Shown here piece after piece: positions 53,677 through 62,655 of a stretch of DNA of 64,000 nt. Numbering within the stretch: position 1 is the stretch's first letter; each line of letters opens with the position of its first letter. This DNA comes from an uncultured Draconibacterium sp. (GTDB lineage Bacteria; Bacteroidota; Bacteroidia; Bacteroidales; Prolixibacteraceae). The position numbers and the translations under genes are program-made. The notes below the pieces were generated by a model. That model was not told where the DNA came from. It was given only the letters and a program-made list of their open reading frames with translations, and searched no databases. The stretch spans positions 80,133 through 144,132 of the forward strand of contig NZ_CAJXYQ010000011.1 in the NCBI RefSeq assembly GCF_913063105.1, written 5' to 3'.

Positions 53677-53719
53677 GTAGTAGCCAGTCGTAGTTTTCAC
53701 TTCGTTCGAAATTCGAATA

Positions 53720-54358
53720 ATGAAAATCATCTCAACAAACATAGCTGAGGCCCGAACCATTAGTTGGAAGGGCAAGGAGGTTCCCACCGGCCTCTATAAA
53801 TTTTCGGTGAATTCGGGTATTTACCTCGGAACAGAAGATGTGGTTGATGACAATGTGATGGACCGAAAATACCACGGGGGCATTGATAAAGCCTGTTATT
53901 TATATTCGGCCGACCACTACAACTACTGGCAGCAAAAGTACCCTGATTTGGAAATGCCCTGGGGAATGTTTGGCGAAAATCTTACTGTTGAAGGTCTCAA
54001 TGAAAAAGAGACCAACATCGGCGACACCTATAATATTGGCGAAGCGTTGATACAGGTAACACAACCCCGCCAGCCCTGCTTTAAGCTCGAATTTCGTATT
54101 CCGGATAATCAGATTGTACGCAAATTTGTAGAATCCGGTTTTTCCGGGATTTATGTGCGGGTTCTGAGAAATGGCCATGTAAAACCTGGTGATTCCATGC
54201 AATTGGTAGAGAGAAAGACCGCACTTTCAATTTTCGAGGTCTATTCCCTGCTCTATGCTGCTGAATACAATGCACTTGTTAAAACAGCTGTAAACGACCC
54301 TTTTATTGCAGAGAGTTGCAGACACGATTTGCTTAAACGCTGGAGTGACGCCATGTAA
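53720..54358 (+). CDS. MOSC domain protein (YiiM-like)
   Basis: 212 residues. The opening ISTNIAEARTISWKGKEVPTGLYK, DRKYHGGIDKACYLYSADHYNYW (core KYHGGIDKACY, about 54-64), WGMFGENLTVEGL (about 82-94) and TQPRQPCFKLEFR (about 114-126) are standard MOSC/YiiM blocks. The conserved cysteine in RQPCFK is C120. YiiM-type proteins reduce N-hydroxylated bases with molybdenum cofactor. Close behind the djlA-like gene (43 bases). Confidence 0.93.
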   Translation: MKIISTNIAEARTISWKGKEVPTGLYKFSVNSGIYLGTEDVVDDNVMDRKYHGGIDKACYLYSADHYNYWQQKYPDLEMPWGMFGENLTVEGLNEKETNIGDTYNIGEALIQVTQPRQPCFKLEFRIPDNQIVRKFVESGFSGIYVRVLRNGHVKPGDSMQLVERKTALSIFEVYSLLYAAEYNALVKTAVNDPFIAESCRHDLLKRWSDAM

Positions 54359-54537
54359 TTACCAGCAGAAGAATTAGCTGGCCATTCAGTTAGAATTGTT
54401 ATAAATAGCACTGAAATCAACACTTCCGGGGTTACCTTTCCCCCTTTTTACAGAATATATAAGTGGACAAGGAAGGAAGTGCAAACCTCTTTTCAACCAT
54501 TAAATCAGAAGTGCAACATCAAATTGCAAAAGACATT

Positions 54538-54567
54538 AAGGAGGCTTTGAAGATGGCCTCCTTTCTT
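54538..54567. terminator. Bidirectional terminator between MOSC gene and argS
   Basis: AAGGAGGC (54538-54545) pairs with GCCTCCTT (54556-54563) around a 10-base loop, with T residues on the plus side and the argS stop on the other. It lies between two convergent genes. Confidence 0.7.
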
Positions 54568-54584
54568 ATTTCCTGAGTTTTAAA

Positions 54585-56375
54585 CTACATTCTTTCAGGC
54601 ATTTCGATACCCAACAGCCCCATGCCGTTTTTAACAACCTGCCCAACTGCCGAAGCCAGCACCAGTCTGAAATTTTTCACGGCCTCATCGGCTTCGCCTA
54701 AAATAGAATGATCGTGATAAAACTGGTTGAATTCTTTTACTAACTCGTAACAGTAGTTGGCAATTATGGCCGGGCTGTAGTTGTCGCCGGCTTCCTGCAC
54801 AGCTGCCGGGAATAATGAAATGCGTTTCAGCAATTCTTTTTCTTTTAATGAAAGAGCGCTTAAGGCAAGGTCAGTATTTATTGATATATTCTGGTTGGCA
54901 GCTTTTCGCAGCACCGACTGAATACGTGCATAGGTATACTGAATAAACGGGCCGGTGTTTCCGTTAAAGTCAATCGACTCCTCGGGGTTAAACATCATAT
55001 TTTTGCGTGGGTCAACTTTTAGTATAAAATATTTTAATGCACCCAGGGCAATCATTCGAAATGTATTTTCGGCATCTTCTCCAGTCAATGAATCCAATTT
55101 TCCTAACTCTGCCGACATATCGCGCGCTACTTTAACCATGCCCTCTACCAGGTCGTCGGCATCAACAACGGTTCCTTCGCGCGATTTCATCTTTCCTGAT
55201 GGCAGCTCCACCATGCCATACGAGAAGTGGTACAAATCTTTCCCCCAGCTAAAACCCAGTTTATCCAGTAAAATAGCCAATACCTGGAAGTGGTAGTTTT
55301 GCTCGTTACCCACCACGTAAACCATTTTATCAATGGGGTAATCGTTAAAACGCATTTTGGCGGTACCAATATCCTGGGTCATATAAACCGAGGTACCGTC
55401 GCTGCGTAAAAGAATTTTCTGGTCCAGTCCGTCTTCAGTTAAGTCGGCCCACACCGAGTTATCTTCGCGTTGATTAAAAGTACCTTCTTCAAGGCCGCGC
55501 AACACCTCCTTTTTTCCAATCAGGTAGGTATCTGATTCGTAGTAGATCTTATCGAAATCAACTCCCAGCGTTTTATAGGTTACATCGAAGCCTGCGTATA
55601 CCCAACTGTTCATCATTTTCCACAGCTCAACAGTTGCTTCATCTTTAGCTTCCCACTTTCGCAATAATTCGCGGGCAGCAATTATCGATGGCGCCTGGTT
55701 TTCTGCATCTTCTTTCGAAACGCCTTTTTCAACCAGCTCTGCAATTTCGGCTTTATAATGTTTGTCGAATTCAACGTAGTATTTTCCAACCAGGTGGTCG
55801 CCTTTCATTCCAGTACTTTCAGGAGTTTCACCATTACCCCATTGTTGCCAGGCATACATCGATTTGCAAATGTGGATACCACGGTCGTTTACAATGTTTG
55901 TCATTACCACCTTTTTGCCGTTGGCTTTTAGAATTTCTGAAATTGAAAAGCCCAATAGGTTGTTTCTGATGTGGCCCAGATGAAGCGGCTTATTGGTGTT
56001 GGGCGATGAATATTCAACCATTACCAACTCGCTGTTTTCGGCTACCGGTGTAAATCCAAATTCAGTATTGGTATACCCGGTTTTTAAAATGTCGAGCCAG
56101 TAATTTTTGCTAATCTCCAGGTTTAAGAATCCTTTTATAACATTGAAGTTTTCAACCGTTTCGATATGCTCAACCAGGTATTTTCCCAAGTCTTCGGCTG
56201 TTTGTTCGGGTGCTTTTTTTGAGTATCGTAAAAAAGGAAAAACCACAACGGTTATATCGCCGTCAAAATCTTTACGGGTATTCTGAACCTGTACCTGTTG
56301 TTCCTGCATGTCTGCTCCGTATAAAGTTTTTAACGCTTCAACGGTTCCTTTCTGAATTAAACTTTCAATACTCAT
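54585..56375 (-). CDS. argS: Arginyl-tRNA synthetase
   Basis: 596 residues from the ATG at 56375; the reading to 56432 only adds a leader-like tail overlapping the upstream terminator. The N-terminal Arg-S domain is followed by the class I core with HIGH-like HLGH in PNTNKPLHLGHIRNN (about 115-129) and KMSKS-like KMKSREGTV, then the DALR anticodon domain (GPFIQYTYARIQSVLRKA) and the usual C-terminal methionine. Single-gene unit after the OmpA gene terminator. Confidence 0.98.
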   Translation of the reverse strand: MSIESLIQKGTVEALKTLYGADMQEQQVQVQNTRKDFDGDITVVVFPFLRYSKKAPEQTAEDLGKYLVEHIETVENFNVIKGFLNLEISKNYWLDILKTGYTNTEFGFTPVAENSELVMVEYSSPNTNKPLHLGHIRNNLLGFSISEILKANGKKVVMTNIVNDRGIHICKSMYAWQQWGNGETPESTGMKGDHLVGKYYVEFDKHYKAEIAELVEKGVSKEDAENQAPSIIAARELLRKWEAKDEATVELWKMMNSWVYAGFDVTYKTLGVDFDKIYYESDTYLIGKKEVLRGLEEGTFNQREDNSVWADLTEDGLDQKILLRSDGTSVYMTQDIGTAKMRFNDYPIDKMVYVVGNEQNYHFQVLAILLDKLGFSWGKDLYHFSYGMVELPSGKMKSREGTVVDADDLVEGMVKVARDMSAELGKLDSLTGEDAENTFRMIALGALKYFILKVDPRKNMMFNPEESIDFNGNTGPFIQYTYARIQSVLRKAANQNISINTDLALSALSLKEKELLKRISLFPAAVQEAGDNYSPAIIANYCYELVKEFNQFYHDHSILGEADEAVKNFRLVLASAVGQVVKNGMGLLGIEMPERM

Positions 56376-56432
56376 AATTAAGCTGCTATTTTTTTGAGAC
56401 CGCAAATATAACACTTTAAGCCCTATAAACAC

Positions 56433-56462
56433 GAAAAGCCCAGCCTTACGACTGAGCTTTTC
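56433..56462 (-). terminator. Terminator upstream of the ompA-like stop
   Basis: GAAAAGCCCAG (56433-56443) pairs with CTGAGCTTTTC (56452-56462) with one G-T pair. The ompA-like gene ends at 56482 on the minus strand and reads into this hairpin. Confidence 0.75.
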
Positions 56463-56481
56463 CTAAATATTTAAATAAACC

Positions 56482-57780
56482 TTACTTACGAATTTTTGCT
56501 ACTTCAAATTCTGCTCTACGGTTTTTCTGCTTGTTCGAAATAGTTGTATTCGGAACAGCAGGTTTAGTTTCGCCATAGTTATTTGAGCCAACGTAAGCGT
56601 TGTTAACACCTTTTTTCAATAAGTATTTAACAACGGCTTGTGCACGTTTTTCTGAAAGTTTCATGTTGTAACCTTCAGCACCGATGCTACAAGTGTGACC
56701 ACCAATTACGATGTCGTATTCTTTAGCCGCATTCAATTGGTCAGCTAACTTATCCAATTCAGCCATACCTGCAGGTTTCAGCTTGTCGCTATCAAAATCA
56801 AAGTAAATGGTTGGGATAGTGATATCAGCCCAGTCTGGACAACCATCGTTGCTGGCAGGTCCTTTTTCAGAAGGACACTTGTCTTCGCAGTCGATTACAC
56901 CGTCACCATCTGAATCAAGCGGACATCCATCAGCATCAACCGGACAACCTTTTGGTGTGTCAGGACACTTGTCTTTGTGATCTGGAACACCATCGCCGTC
57001 AGTATCAGGACATCCATTGAATTTTGCTAATCCAGGAGTATCCGGGCACTCGTCATCTTTATCAGCAATACCGTCACCATCTCTGTCTGGACATCCTGCC
57101 AATTCAGGTTTTCCTGGCTCATCAGGACATTCATCTTTGTAATCAGGAACACCGTCACCATCCGAGTCAATGGGGCATCCTTTTTCATCAACCTGTACTC
57201 CGGGAGGTGTGTTCGGACACTCGTCTTTTCTATCCGGTACGCCATCGCCATCAGAATCTTTTGCTTTTCCAAGTGCAAATTCAAGCACACTTGTTACCAT
57301 AATATGGTCGTCGGTTACTGTGGCTCCAACACCGTCAACACTTCTCATTCCTTCAATACCTTTAACGTAAGAAGCAGCTACAAATAACGAAGTATTGTCG
57401 CTAACCGGGAATTTCAAACCGGCACCGGCATCGAAATTAATACCTGATTCCAGGTTATCCCACATCATACCCGGACCTGCAAACAGGTATGGCTGAACAG
57501 CATTGTCTTCGTTGTATAATTTTAAACGAAGATTTAACAAGGTATTAAATACGTCAATACCCGGCTCGTCAAAAGAAAGTCTGTTGTCAAGCATCAGGTC
57601 GAAACGGGGACTTAAGTATCGACTGATGTAAAAATCGGCCAGGAAGCCAGTATTTTCACTTTCAAGGTTATAGTCGATACCAGGTCCTACACCAATAGCC
57701 CATTTGTTATCAGAGTTTTGAGCCATCGCTGAACCCATCATCAAAACAAGGGCAAAAAAGAAAAGAGTAAATTTTTTCAT
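56482..57780 (-). CDS. OmpA family protein with thrombospondin type 3 repeats
   Basis: 432 residues. Signal peptide (about 1-20, MGSAMAQ-N), then an eight-stranded OmpA-like beta-barrel (about 24-170). Five TSP3-like calcium repeats follow (DSDGDGVPDRKDECPNTP, DSDGDGVPDYKDECPDEP, DRDGDGIADKDDECPDTP, DTDGDGVPDHKDKCPDTP, DSDGDGVIDCEDKCPSEK, about 173-305). The OmpA/MotB peptidoglycan-binding domain closes the protein (NAAKEYDIVIGGHTCSIG to KNRRAEFEV). It anchors the outer membrane to peptidoglycan. Very likely a major outer-membrane protein. Confidence 0.95.
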   Translation of the reverse strand: MKKFTLFFFALVLMMGSAMAQNSDNKWAIGVGPGIDYNLESENTGFLADFYISRYLSPRFDLMLDNRLSFDEPGIDVFNTLLNLRLKLYNEDNAVQPYLFAGPGMMWDNLESGINFDAGAGLKFPVSDNTSLFVAASYVKGIEGMRSVDGVGATVTDDHIMVTSVLEFALGKAKDSDGDGVPDRKDECPNTPPGVQVDEKGCPIDSDGDGVPDYKDECPDEPGKPELAGCPDRDGDGIADKDDECPDTPGLAKFNGCPDTDGDGVPDHKDKCPDTPKGCPVDADGCPLDSDGDGVIDCEDKCPSEKGPASNDGCPDWADITIPTIYFDFDSDKLKPAGMAELDKLADQLNAAKEYDIVIGGHTCSIGAEGYNMKLSEKRAQAVVKYLLKKGVNNAYVGSNNYGETKPAVPNTTISNKQKNRRAEFEVAKIRK

Positions 57781-57938
57781 AGTTTTGAAATTATTTTTGT
57801 TTTTTGTTGAATTCTATGGGCAATTTAGAAATTAATTTCCATGTATCAAAAAAAGTTATTGCCCTTAATTTTATGCTTAATAATATTTTTTAACAAATTT
57901 AAACATTAAAGCGCAATAAATTCAAAATATAAAACATT

Positions 57939-58478
57939 TTGTTTTCAATAATCGATATAGAAACCACAGGACAGAGCTATAAAAACGGTAAAATTACTGA
58001 AATTGCCATTTATCAGCACAACGGGCAGGAAATTACCGACTCGTACTCAACACTGATTAACCCGGAAATGGATATTCCATATTTTATTACAGAACTGACA
58101 GGAATTGATAACCACATGGTAAAATCGGCTCCTAAGTTTTACCAGATTGCCAAAAAGATTGTAGAAATGACCATGGGCAGAACTTTTGTGGCCCACAATG
58201 TTAGTTTTGATTATAAATTTATACAGGAAGAGTACAGACGTTTAGGCTACGATTACCACCGAAAAACCATGTGTACGGTTAAGTTATCGCGCAAGCTTTT
58301 GCCCGGGTACCAATCGTATTCGCTTGGGAAGTTATGCGCTCAACTCGGAATTGAAATCAATGGCCGGCATCGCGCTGCCGGCGATGCGCTTGCCACTGCA
58401 AAGTTATTTAATATGCTGGTTGACCGAAGTGATTTACTGGGTAATCCGAAAGCAGTTAACAACTACAAATTGTTTTAA
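57939..58478 (+). CDS. DnaQ-like 3'-5' exonuclease
   Basis: 179 residues from a TTG start at 57939, placed because DIETTG (residues 6-11) is the exonuclease I motif and no ATG lies upstream in frame. The DEDDh residues are D6, E8, D101-type in VAHNVSFDYKFI (Exo II) and H147/D152 in RHRAAGDALAT (Exo III). The family covers DNA polymerase III epsilon subunits and RNase T-like nucleases. Without a PHP or polymerase partner in view, its target is unknown. Ends four bases into the convergent DUF5606 gene. Confidence 0.9.
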   Translation: MFSIIDIETTGQSYKNGKITEIAIYQHNGQEITDSYSTLINPEMDIPYFITELTGIDNHMVKSAPKFYQIAKKIVEMTMGRTFVAHNVSFDYKFIQEEYRRLGYDYHRKTMCTVKLSRKLLPGYQSYSLGKLCAQLGIEINGRHRAAGDALATAKLFNMLVDRSDLLGNPKAVNNYKLF

Positions 58479-58900
58479 TCAGCTGTTTCTTCGCTTGTTG
58501 TTTCTTCGTCCTCGGTTTCCGAAAAATCGAGCATATCTTTTTCCTGTAAAGCGTTATACCACAACAATACTTTTTTGATATCGGAAACATAAACACGTTC
58601 CTGATCGTAATCAGGCAACACTTTTTCGAAATATGCTTTTAACTCATTTCCCGAAGATTTTGGAGAAATAGCTGCACCTCCATTTTCGCTGTCTGAAATA
58701 GATTTAAAAACATCTTTCAAAGGGATGTCTCCTTCGTAGGTATAAATGGCAATATCTTCCAATGCCGATACTTTTGCGGTAGAATAAACTGGTATACGTT
58801 TTTTTGTATCTAACGATTCTACAATAATGCTGTTTTTACTTTCGGCAACCATTTTAAAAAGTCCCGAGTGTCCTGAAATTGCTAATATCCCTTTTAACAT
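58475..58900 (-). CDS. DUF5606 domain protein
   Basis: 141 residues. The opening LKGILAISGHSGLFKMVAESKN (core GILAISGHSGLFKMV, 4-18) and RIPVYSTAKVSALEDIAIYT are the DUF5606 signature, a domain common in Bacteroidota. The middle LPDYDQERVYVSDIKKVLLWYNAL looks like a second helical unit, and the tail is acidic. No catalytic motif. A stem-loop (58971-59004) lies just before its start. Confidence 0.88.
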   Translation of the reverse strand: MLKGILAISGHSGLFKMVAESKNSIIVESLDTKKRIPVYSTAKVSALEDIAIYTYEGDIPLKDVFKSISDSENGGAAISPKSSGNELKAYFEKVLPDYDQERVYVSDIKKVLLWYNALQEKDMLDFSETEDEETTSEETAD

Positions 58901-58970
58901 GACTATCTAAATTTTCGGCGAAGATACAATTTTTACAGTTTTCGAAAAGCCGAACCTACGATGTAATAAG

Positions 58971-59004
58971 CCGGGAGCCTGCAAGACTTTGCATACTCCC
59001 GGCT
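58971..59004 (-). terminator. Terminator-like hairpin after TonB receptor gene
   Basis: GCCGGGAG (58971-58978) pairs with CTCCCGGC (58997-59004), with an inner stem TGCAA/TTGCA. It follows the stop of the receptor gene at 59049 on the minus strand. The T-run is weak. Confidence 0.6.
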
Positions 59005-59048
59005 CAAAATATTAATTTACAAACACTTAAACCAAGCGTTAAAACAAT

Positions 59049-61145
59049 TTAATTAAATCCTATTTTATAAATAATGCCTGTTTTAAACCACCTTCCCGGC
59101 TGAATAACATTGCCAATATCGTTGTATTCTTTATCAAAAATATTATTTACCGAAACAAACACTGAATACTTTTTTTGCTGGTAATTTAATTTTCCGTCGA
59201 ACACGGCAAAAGCTTCGTAGTTTACCTCCTCAACCGGCAGTTTATTTTCAAAAAGCGTATACGTTCCTTCCCTGTCCTGAAAAACAAAACGTAAATCGAA
59301 TGTTAATCCACTGGCCAGTTGCTGGCTAAACGAGCTCACCAACTTGTGTTTTAAGTTATCCAATGCGTAATTCGAAACAAAATCTGCATCCACTTTCTCT
59401 ACATTATTATATAAATAGCTTATTTGTACGTTTGGCAATTGTTTCCCAAACTTATTTCGTAAAAGCAATTGTGCCTGAATCTCGGTTCCAAGGTTATTAA
59501 TTTCGGTCAGGTTTTGCGGCTGCCAGATTTCGGTGTCCGGATTTTCTTTTACCCAGTCAATAATGTCTTTCCCCTGGCGATAAAAAACAACAGCATGCCC
59601 TCTAATCCAGTCCGAACTATACTTTACTCCCCCTTCTATAGTTGCTGATTTTTCTGGTTTCAAATCGGGGTTTCCAATATTCGACGGACCATCGTAATAC
59701 AAGTCGGTGAATGTTGGCATGCGTAACGATGTATTGTAACTGGAGTAAAGTTTAACTGCGTCAGAGGCTTTGTAACTCACATCAATTCCTGGAAACACAT
59801 TCACTCCCAAATCACTCCCCGAAATATAATTGGTCATCAGTCCGGCAGTAAAAGTCCAGTTATTGCGGTACAAGGCATGCTCTAAAAAACCGGAGATAAT
59901 TTCTCGCTCGTCTGACTTTGTAAACTGAGCATCTTCACCCGGAACATCAATAGGCCTATCCATTTCGTTGCCCAATACATTACTAAATATTTCTTCCGAC
60001 CGAAACTCTACACCAAATGCTGTTTTTCCGGCTGCCCATTTTACCCACCAATTTAAGTTGGTACCATAAACCTTGGTTAAATGATAATTATGCGAAGAGT
60101 ACCAGCCCGGCATGGTGTCGTTTCCCCAAGTGTAGTAACCGTCATTTGTTGGTTTGTATTTATCGGTACGATAAAGTTCAAATCTATCCTGGTGCCTTCG
60201 GTAATAGGTTGCCGGACTAAAATGGAAAGTACCCTGACTTTCCCATTTTGCCGAAGCAAACAATGTTTTGGTAGCTTCATACTGATTTGGATATTTGGGC
60301 GTATAAAAGCTGTTGGCACCAAAACCTTTTTCAGAAATCCCGAGCTGGAATTTCAACACTCCTTTGGTGGTGTTTAGCCGGGTTGAATAAAACCCGTTTA
60401 ATTCGTTAAAATCGGTATTGTTAATATACCCATCTGACCTTTTTCCGCTAAATGCCAGCAGATGCTGCAATTTACCCGTAGAAAATGCTCCCGAAAGGTT
60501 TCCATCAAAATAACCATAGCTTCCACCCGATACAGCTGCTTCTACCTCGCTAGAAGCACTTTGCCGTGTAACAATATTTATGGCCCCCGAAAAAGCGTTG
60601 GGCCCGTATACACGTGCTGCTGGTCCTTGAAGAACTTCTATCCGCTGGATCTGGGCTAAACTTACCGGAAGATTTAAATTGTGATGGCCGGTTTGCGGGT
60701 CGGTGATATTAATGCCATTTAACAAGATTAAGGTTTGGTCGAAAGTACCGCCGCGAACGCTTACATCCGCTTGCACTCCCTCGGTACCACGTTGTCGTAC
60801 ATCAATGGCAGCAATGTACTCCAACAAATCCTGAACACTTTGAGCCGGTGCCGTCTCAATTTCTTTTCTCTCAATCACGGAAACAATCCGTGCCACCTGC
60901 GAATACAAAGCAGGCGTTCGTTGCGCACTAACCTCAATCTCATCAAGGTCGAACTCCATTTTAACTTCAGAAGTATCCTGAACAATTGCCATTGAGATTA
61001 CCGGTGCTGAAATAAAATAAATAACCGATAAAACTGCTATAACAACTTGTTTTCGGACAGTGAGAAATGAAGAATAATTTTTTCTTCCCCACCTTCTGAA
61101 AGTTAAAACGGATTGCGCATTCTGGTTTAACTTTACATTTCTCAT
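59049..61145 (-). CDS. TonB-dependent receptor, BtuB/CirA-like
   Basis: 698 residues. An unusually long N-terminal leader (residues 1-50) contains FRRWGRKNYSSFLTVRK before the hydrophobic signal segment (VVIAVLSVIYFISAPVIS), a pattern I associate with Bacteroidota BtuB-type receptors. The TonB-box region is EFDLDEIEVSAQRTP (about 64-78). The plug follows (SVRGGTFDQTLILLNGINITDPQTGHHNLNLP; core SVRGGTFDQTLILLNG), and the barrel ends GRWFKTGIIYKIGFN (final aromatic). Substrate could be a corrinoid or a siderophore; no cobalamin riboswitch was seen upstream, so the corrinoid call is weak. Confidence 0.9.
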   Translation of the reverse strand: MRNVKLNQNAQSVLTFRRWGRKNYSSFLTVRKQVVIAVLSVIYFISAPVISMAIVQDTSEVKMEFDLDEIEVSAQRTPALYSQVARIVSVIERKEIETAPAQSVQDLLEYIAAIDVRQRGTEGVQADVSVRGGTFDQTLILLNGINITDPQTGHHNLNLPVSLAQIQRIEVLQGPAARVYGPNAFSGAINIVTRQSASSEVEAAVSGGSYGYFDGNLSGAFSTGKLQHLLAFSGKRSDGYINNTDFNELNGFYSTRLNTTKGVLKFQLGISEKGFGANSFYTPKYPNQYEATKTLFASAKWESQGTFHFSPATYYRRHQDRFELYRTDKYKPTNDGYYTWGNDTMPGWYSSHNYHLTKVYGTNLNWWVKWAAGKTAFGVEFRSEEIFSNVLGNEMDRPIDVPGEDAQFTKSDEREIISGFLEHALYRNNWTFTAGLMTNYISGSDLGVNVFPGIDVSYKASDAVKLYSSYNTSLRMPTFTDLYYDGPSNIGNPDLKPEKSATIEGGVKYSSDWIRGHAVVFYRQGKDIIDWVKENPDTEIWQPQNLTEINNLGTEIQAQLLLRNKFGKQLPNVQISYLYNNVEKVDADFVSNYALDNLKHKLVSSFSQQLASGLTFDLRFVFQDREGTYTLFENKLPVEEVNYEAFAVFDGKLNYQQKKYSVFVSVNNIFDKEYNDIGNVIQPGRWFKTGIIYKIGFN

Positions 61146-61393
61146 TGTATTAATTTTTTGAATTTATATGGGTTTTAAGAAAATCGATTTATTCGAATCG
61201 ACTCAATCATCCATAAATTCGGGAGGCAAATATACAACTTAAATTGGTTTACACGAGGCTTTCCAAAATCAACTATCGACCGAAACAAAGAGTTAACAAA
61301 GCCTTGCGTAACTTTTAACCAATCAACACCTTACACACAATAGAGAATCTTTATATCGTATAGAAAGAATCAACCAATTTATTGCTTCATTTA

Positions 61394-61434
61394 TTTGCAA
61401 ATAGGGAGGACTTTGTCTTAAATTTGTTTAGACA
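61394..61434 (+). promoter_or_regulatory. Sigma-factor promoter overlapped by a palindrome
   Basis: TTTG at 61394-61397 and TAAATTTG at 61419-61426 are 21 bases apart, matching the phylum's promoter. Across the -7 box runs an inverted repeat TGTCTnAA-N5-TTnAGACA (61414-61434), giving the site a ready-made operator. Start of transcription is predicted near 61432-61434, about 20 bases before the ATG at 61453. The rest of the 307-base gap (61146-61393) shows no recognisable gene or riboswitch. Confidence 0.7.
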
Positions 61435-61452
61435 AATTAAAAATAACGCGCC

Positions 61453-61962
61453 ATGACTCAGATTCAATTTAATAACGCTTTGCTCGGATTGAGCGACAAA
61501 TTACACTACTATGCCTTAAGTTTAACTGCCGACTCGGAAAAGGCTGACGACCTGTTGCAGGAAACTTTTCTGAAAGCATTAACCTATCGTGATAAGTTTA
61601 CACAGAACACGAATTTTAAAGCATGGATATACACCATTATGAAGAACACCTTTATTAATGATTACCGTAGAAATGTTAAAACAAAGAACACCTTTGATGG
61701 TTCAAACAACGATTTCCATCTAATGTTTTCAAAAGATAAAGTTTATCCTGCTCCGGATTCATTTTACAGCTCGAAAGAGATAAACAAGAGCATCAATGCT
61801 TTAGAAGATGAATACCGCATTCCGTTTACAATGTTTTTAGACGGTTATAAATACAAAGAAATTGCCGAAGAGCTGGATTTGCCATTGGGAACGGTTAAAA
61901 GTCGCATCTTTTTCACGCGTAAAAAGCTGGAAAAAGCATTGAACGAATACGCAGAAAATTAA
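61453..61962 (+). CDS. ECF-type RNA polymerase sigma factor
   Basis: 169 residues. Region 2 (about 10-80) has ADDLLQETFLKAL and FKAWIYTIMKNTFINDYRR. Region 4 (about 110-165) has EDEYRIPFTMFLDGYKYKEIAEELDLPLGTVKSR. No anti-sigma gene adjoins, so it belongs to the orphan ECF factors common in Bacteroidota and could be controlled by the palindrome on its promoter. A terminator follows at once. Targets unknown. Confidence 0.95.
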   Translation: MTQIQFNNALLGLSDKLHYYALSLTADSEKADDLLQETFLKALTYRDKFTQNTNFKAWIYTIMKNTFINDYRRNVKTKNTFDGSNNDFHLMFSKDKVYPAPDSFYSSKEINKSINALEDEYRIPFTMFLDGYKYKEIAEELDLPLGTVKSRIFFTRKKLEKALNEYAEN

Positions 61963-61990
61963 TAATAGAGAAAGTGAATTGGTTTTTGGA

Positions 61991-62018
61991 AAGGTCTTCA
62001 AGTTGAAGACCTTTTTTT
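61991..62018 (+). terminator. Terminator after sigma-factor gene
   Basis: AAGGTCTTCAA (61991-62001) and TTGAAGACCTT (62003-62013) form a long stem followed by T residues to 62018. Confidence 0.88.
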
Positions 62019-62043
62019 ATTTTTGAAAAAATAAACATTTACC

Positions 62044-62592
62044 ATGAAGAAAATTGCGGTTCATTTAGCCGAAGGATTTGAAGAAATTGAAGCTATAAGT
62101 ATTATCGATGTGCTAAGGCGTGCCGATTTGGATATAGAAATTGTTTCGATGAACAAAACAATGGAAGTTACCGGGTCACACCAAATCACCGTGAAAGCCG
62201 ATACCTTGTTTGAAGACCTGGATTACGATAACATCGATATGATAGTGCTTCCGGGCGGAATGCCGGGGGCGGCAAATTTAAAAGCTCACAGCGGCCTACG
62301 TGAGCAAATCTTAAATTTTAATGATATGAAAAAGCCACTGGCAGCTATTTGTGCAGCTCCGATGGTTTTTGGCAACCTGGGTTTGCTGAAAGAAAAACAG
62401 GCAACCTGTTACCCGGGATTTGAAGATGAATTACACGGGGCAATTATTACCGGAGAGGCAGTGGAGGAAGCAGGAAATATAATTACCGGAAAAGGTGCCG
62501 GTGTTGCTATCGATTTTGCTTTAAAAATTGTGGAAAAGTTTAAGGGAAAAGAAGTTGCCAATGAACTGGGTGCTAAAATGATTGTACAGTAA
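62044..62592 (+). CDS. DJ-1/PfpI family protein
   Basis: 182 residues, DJ-1/ThiJ fold. Glutamate E15 in EGFEEIEAI and nucleophilic cysteine C103 in AAICAAPMVFG match the redox-active pair of DJ-1, and the histidine-like and C-terminal GxGAGVAIDFAL block is present. Roles described for the family are deglycase/chaperone and stress resistance. Convergent with purL, a terminator hairpin lies between. Confidence 0.92.
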   Translation: MKKIAVHLAEGFEEIEAISIIDVLRRADLDIEIVSMNKTMEVTGSHQITVKADTLFEDLDYDNIDMIVLPGGMPGAANLKAHSGLREQILNFNDMKKPLAAICAAPMVFGNLGLLKEKQATCYPGFEDELHGAIITGEAVEEAGNIITGKGAGVAIDFALKIVEKFKGKEVANELGAKMIVQ

Positions 62593-62605
62593 AAAATATT
62601 ACAAC

Positions 62606-62640
62606 AAAAAAGCCGCCTCAATTTATGAAGCGGCTTTTTT
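62606..62640. terminator. Bidirectional terminator between DJ-1 gene and purL
   Basis: AAAAAAGCCGC (62606-62616) pairs with GCGGCTTTTTT (62630-62640), serving both convergent genes. Confidence 0.88.
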
Positions 62641-62655
62641 ATATCTCAAACTAAC

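Noticed and set aside
61146..61393. Cobalamin riboswitch upstream of the BtuB-like receptor
   Set aside because: No conserved B12-box pattern seen on the minus strand.
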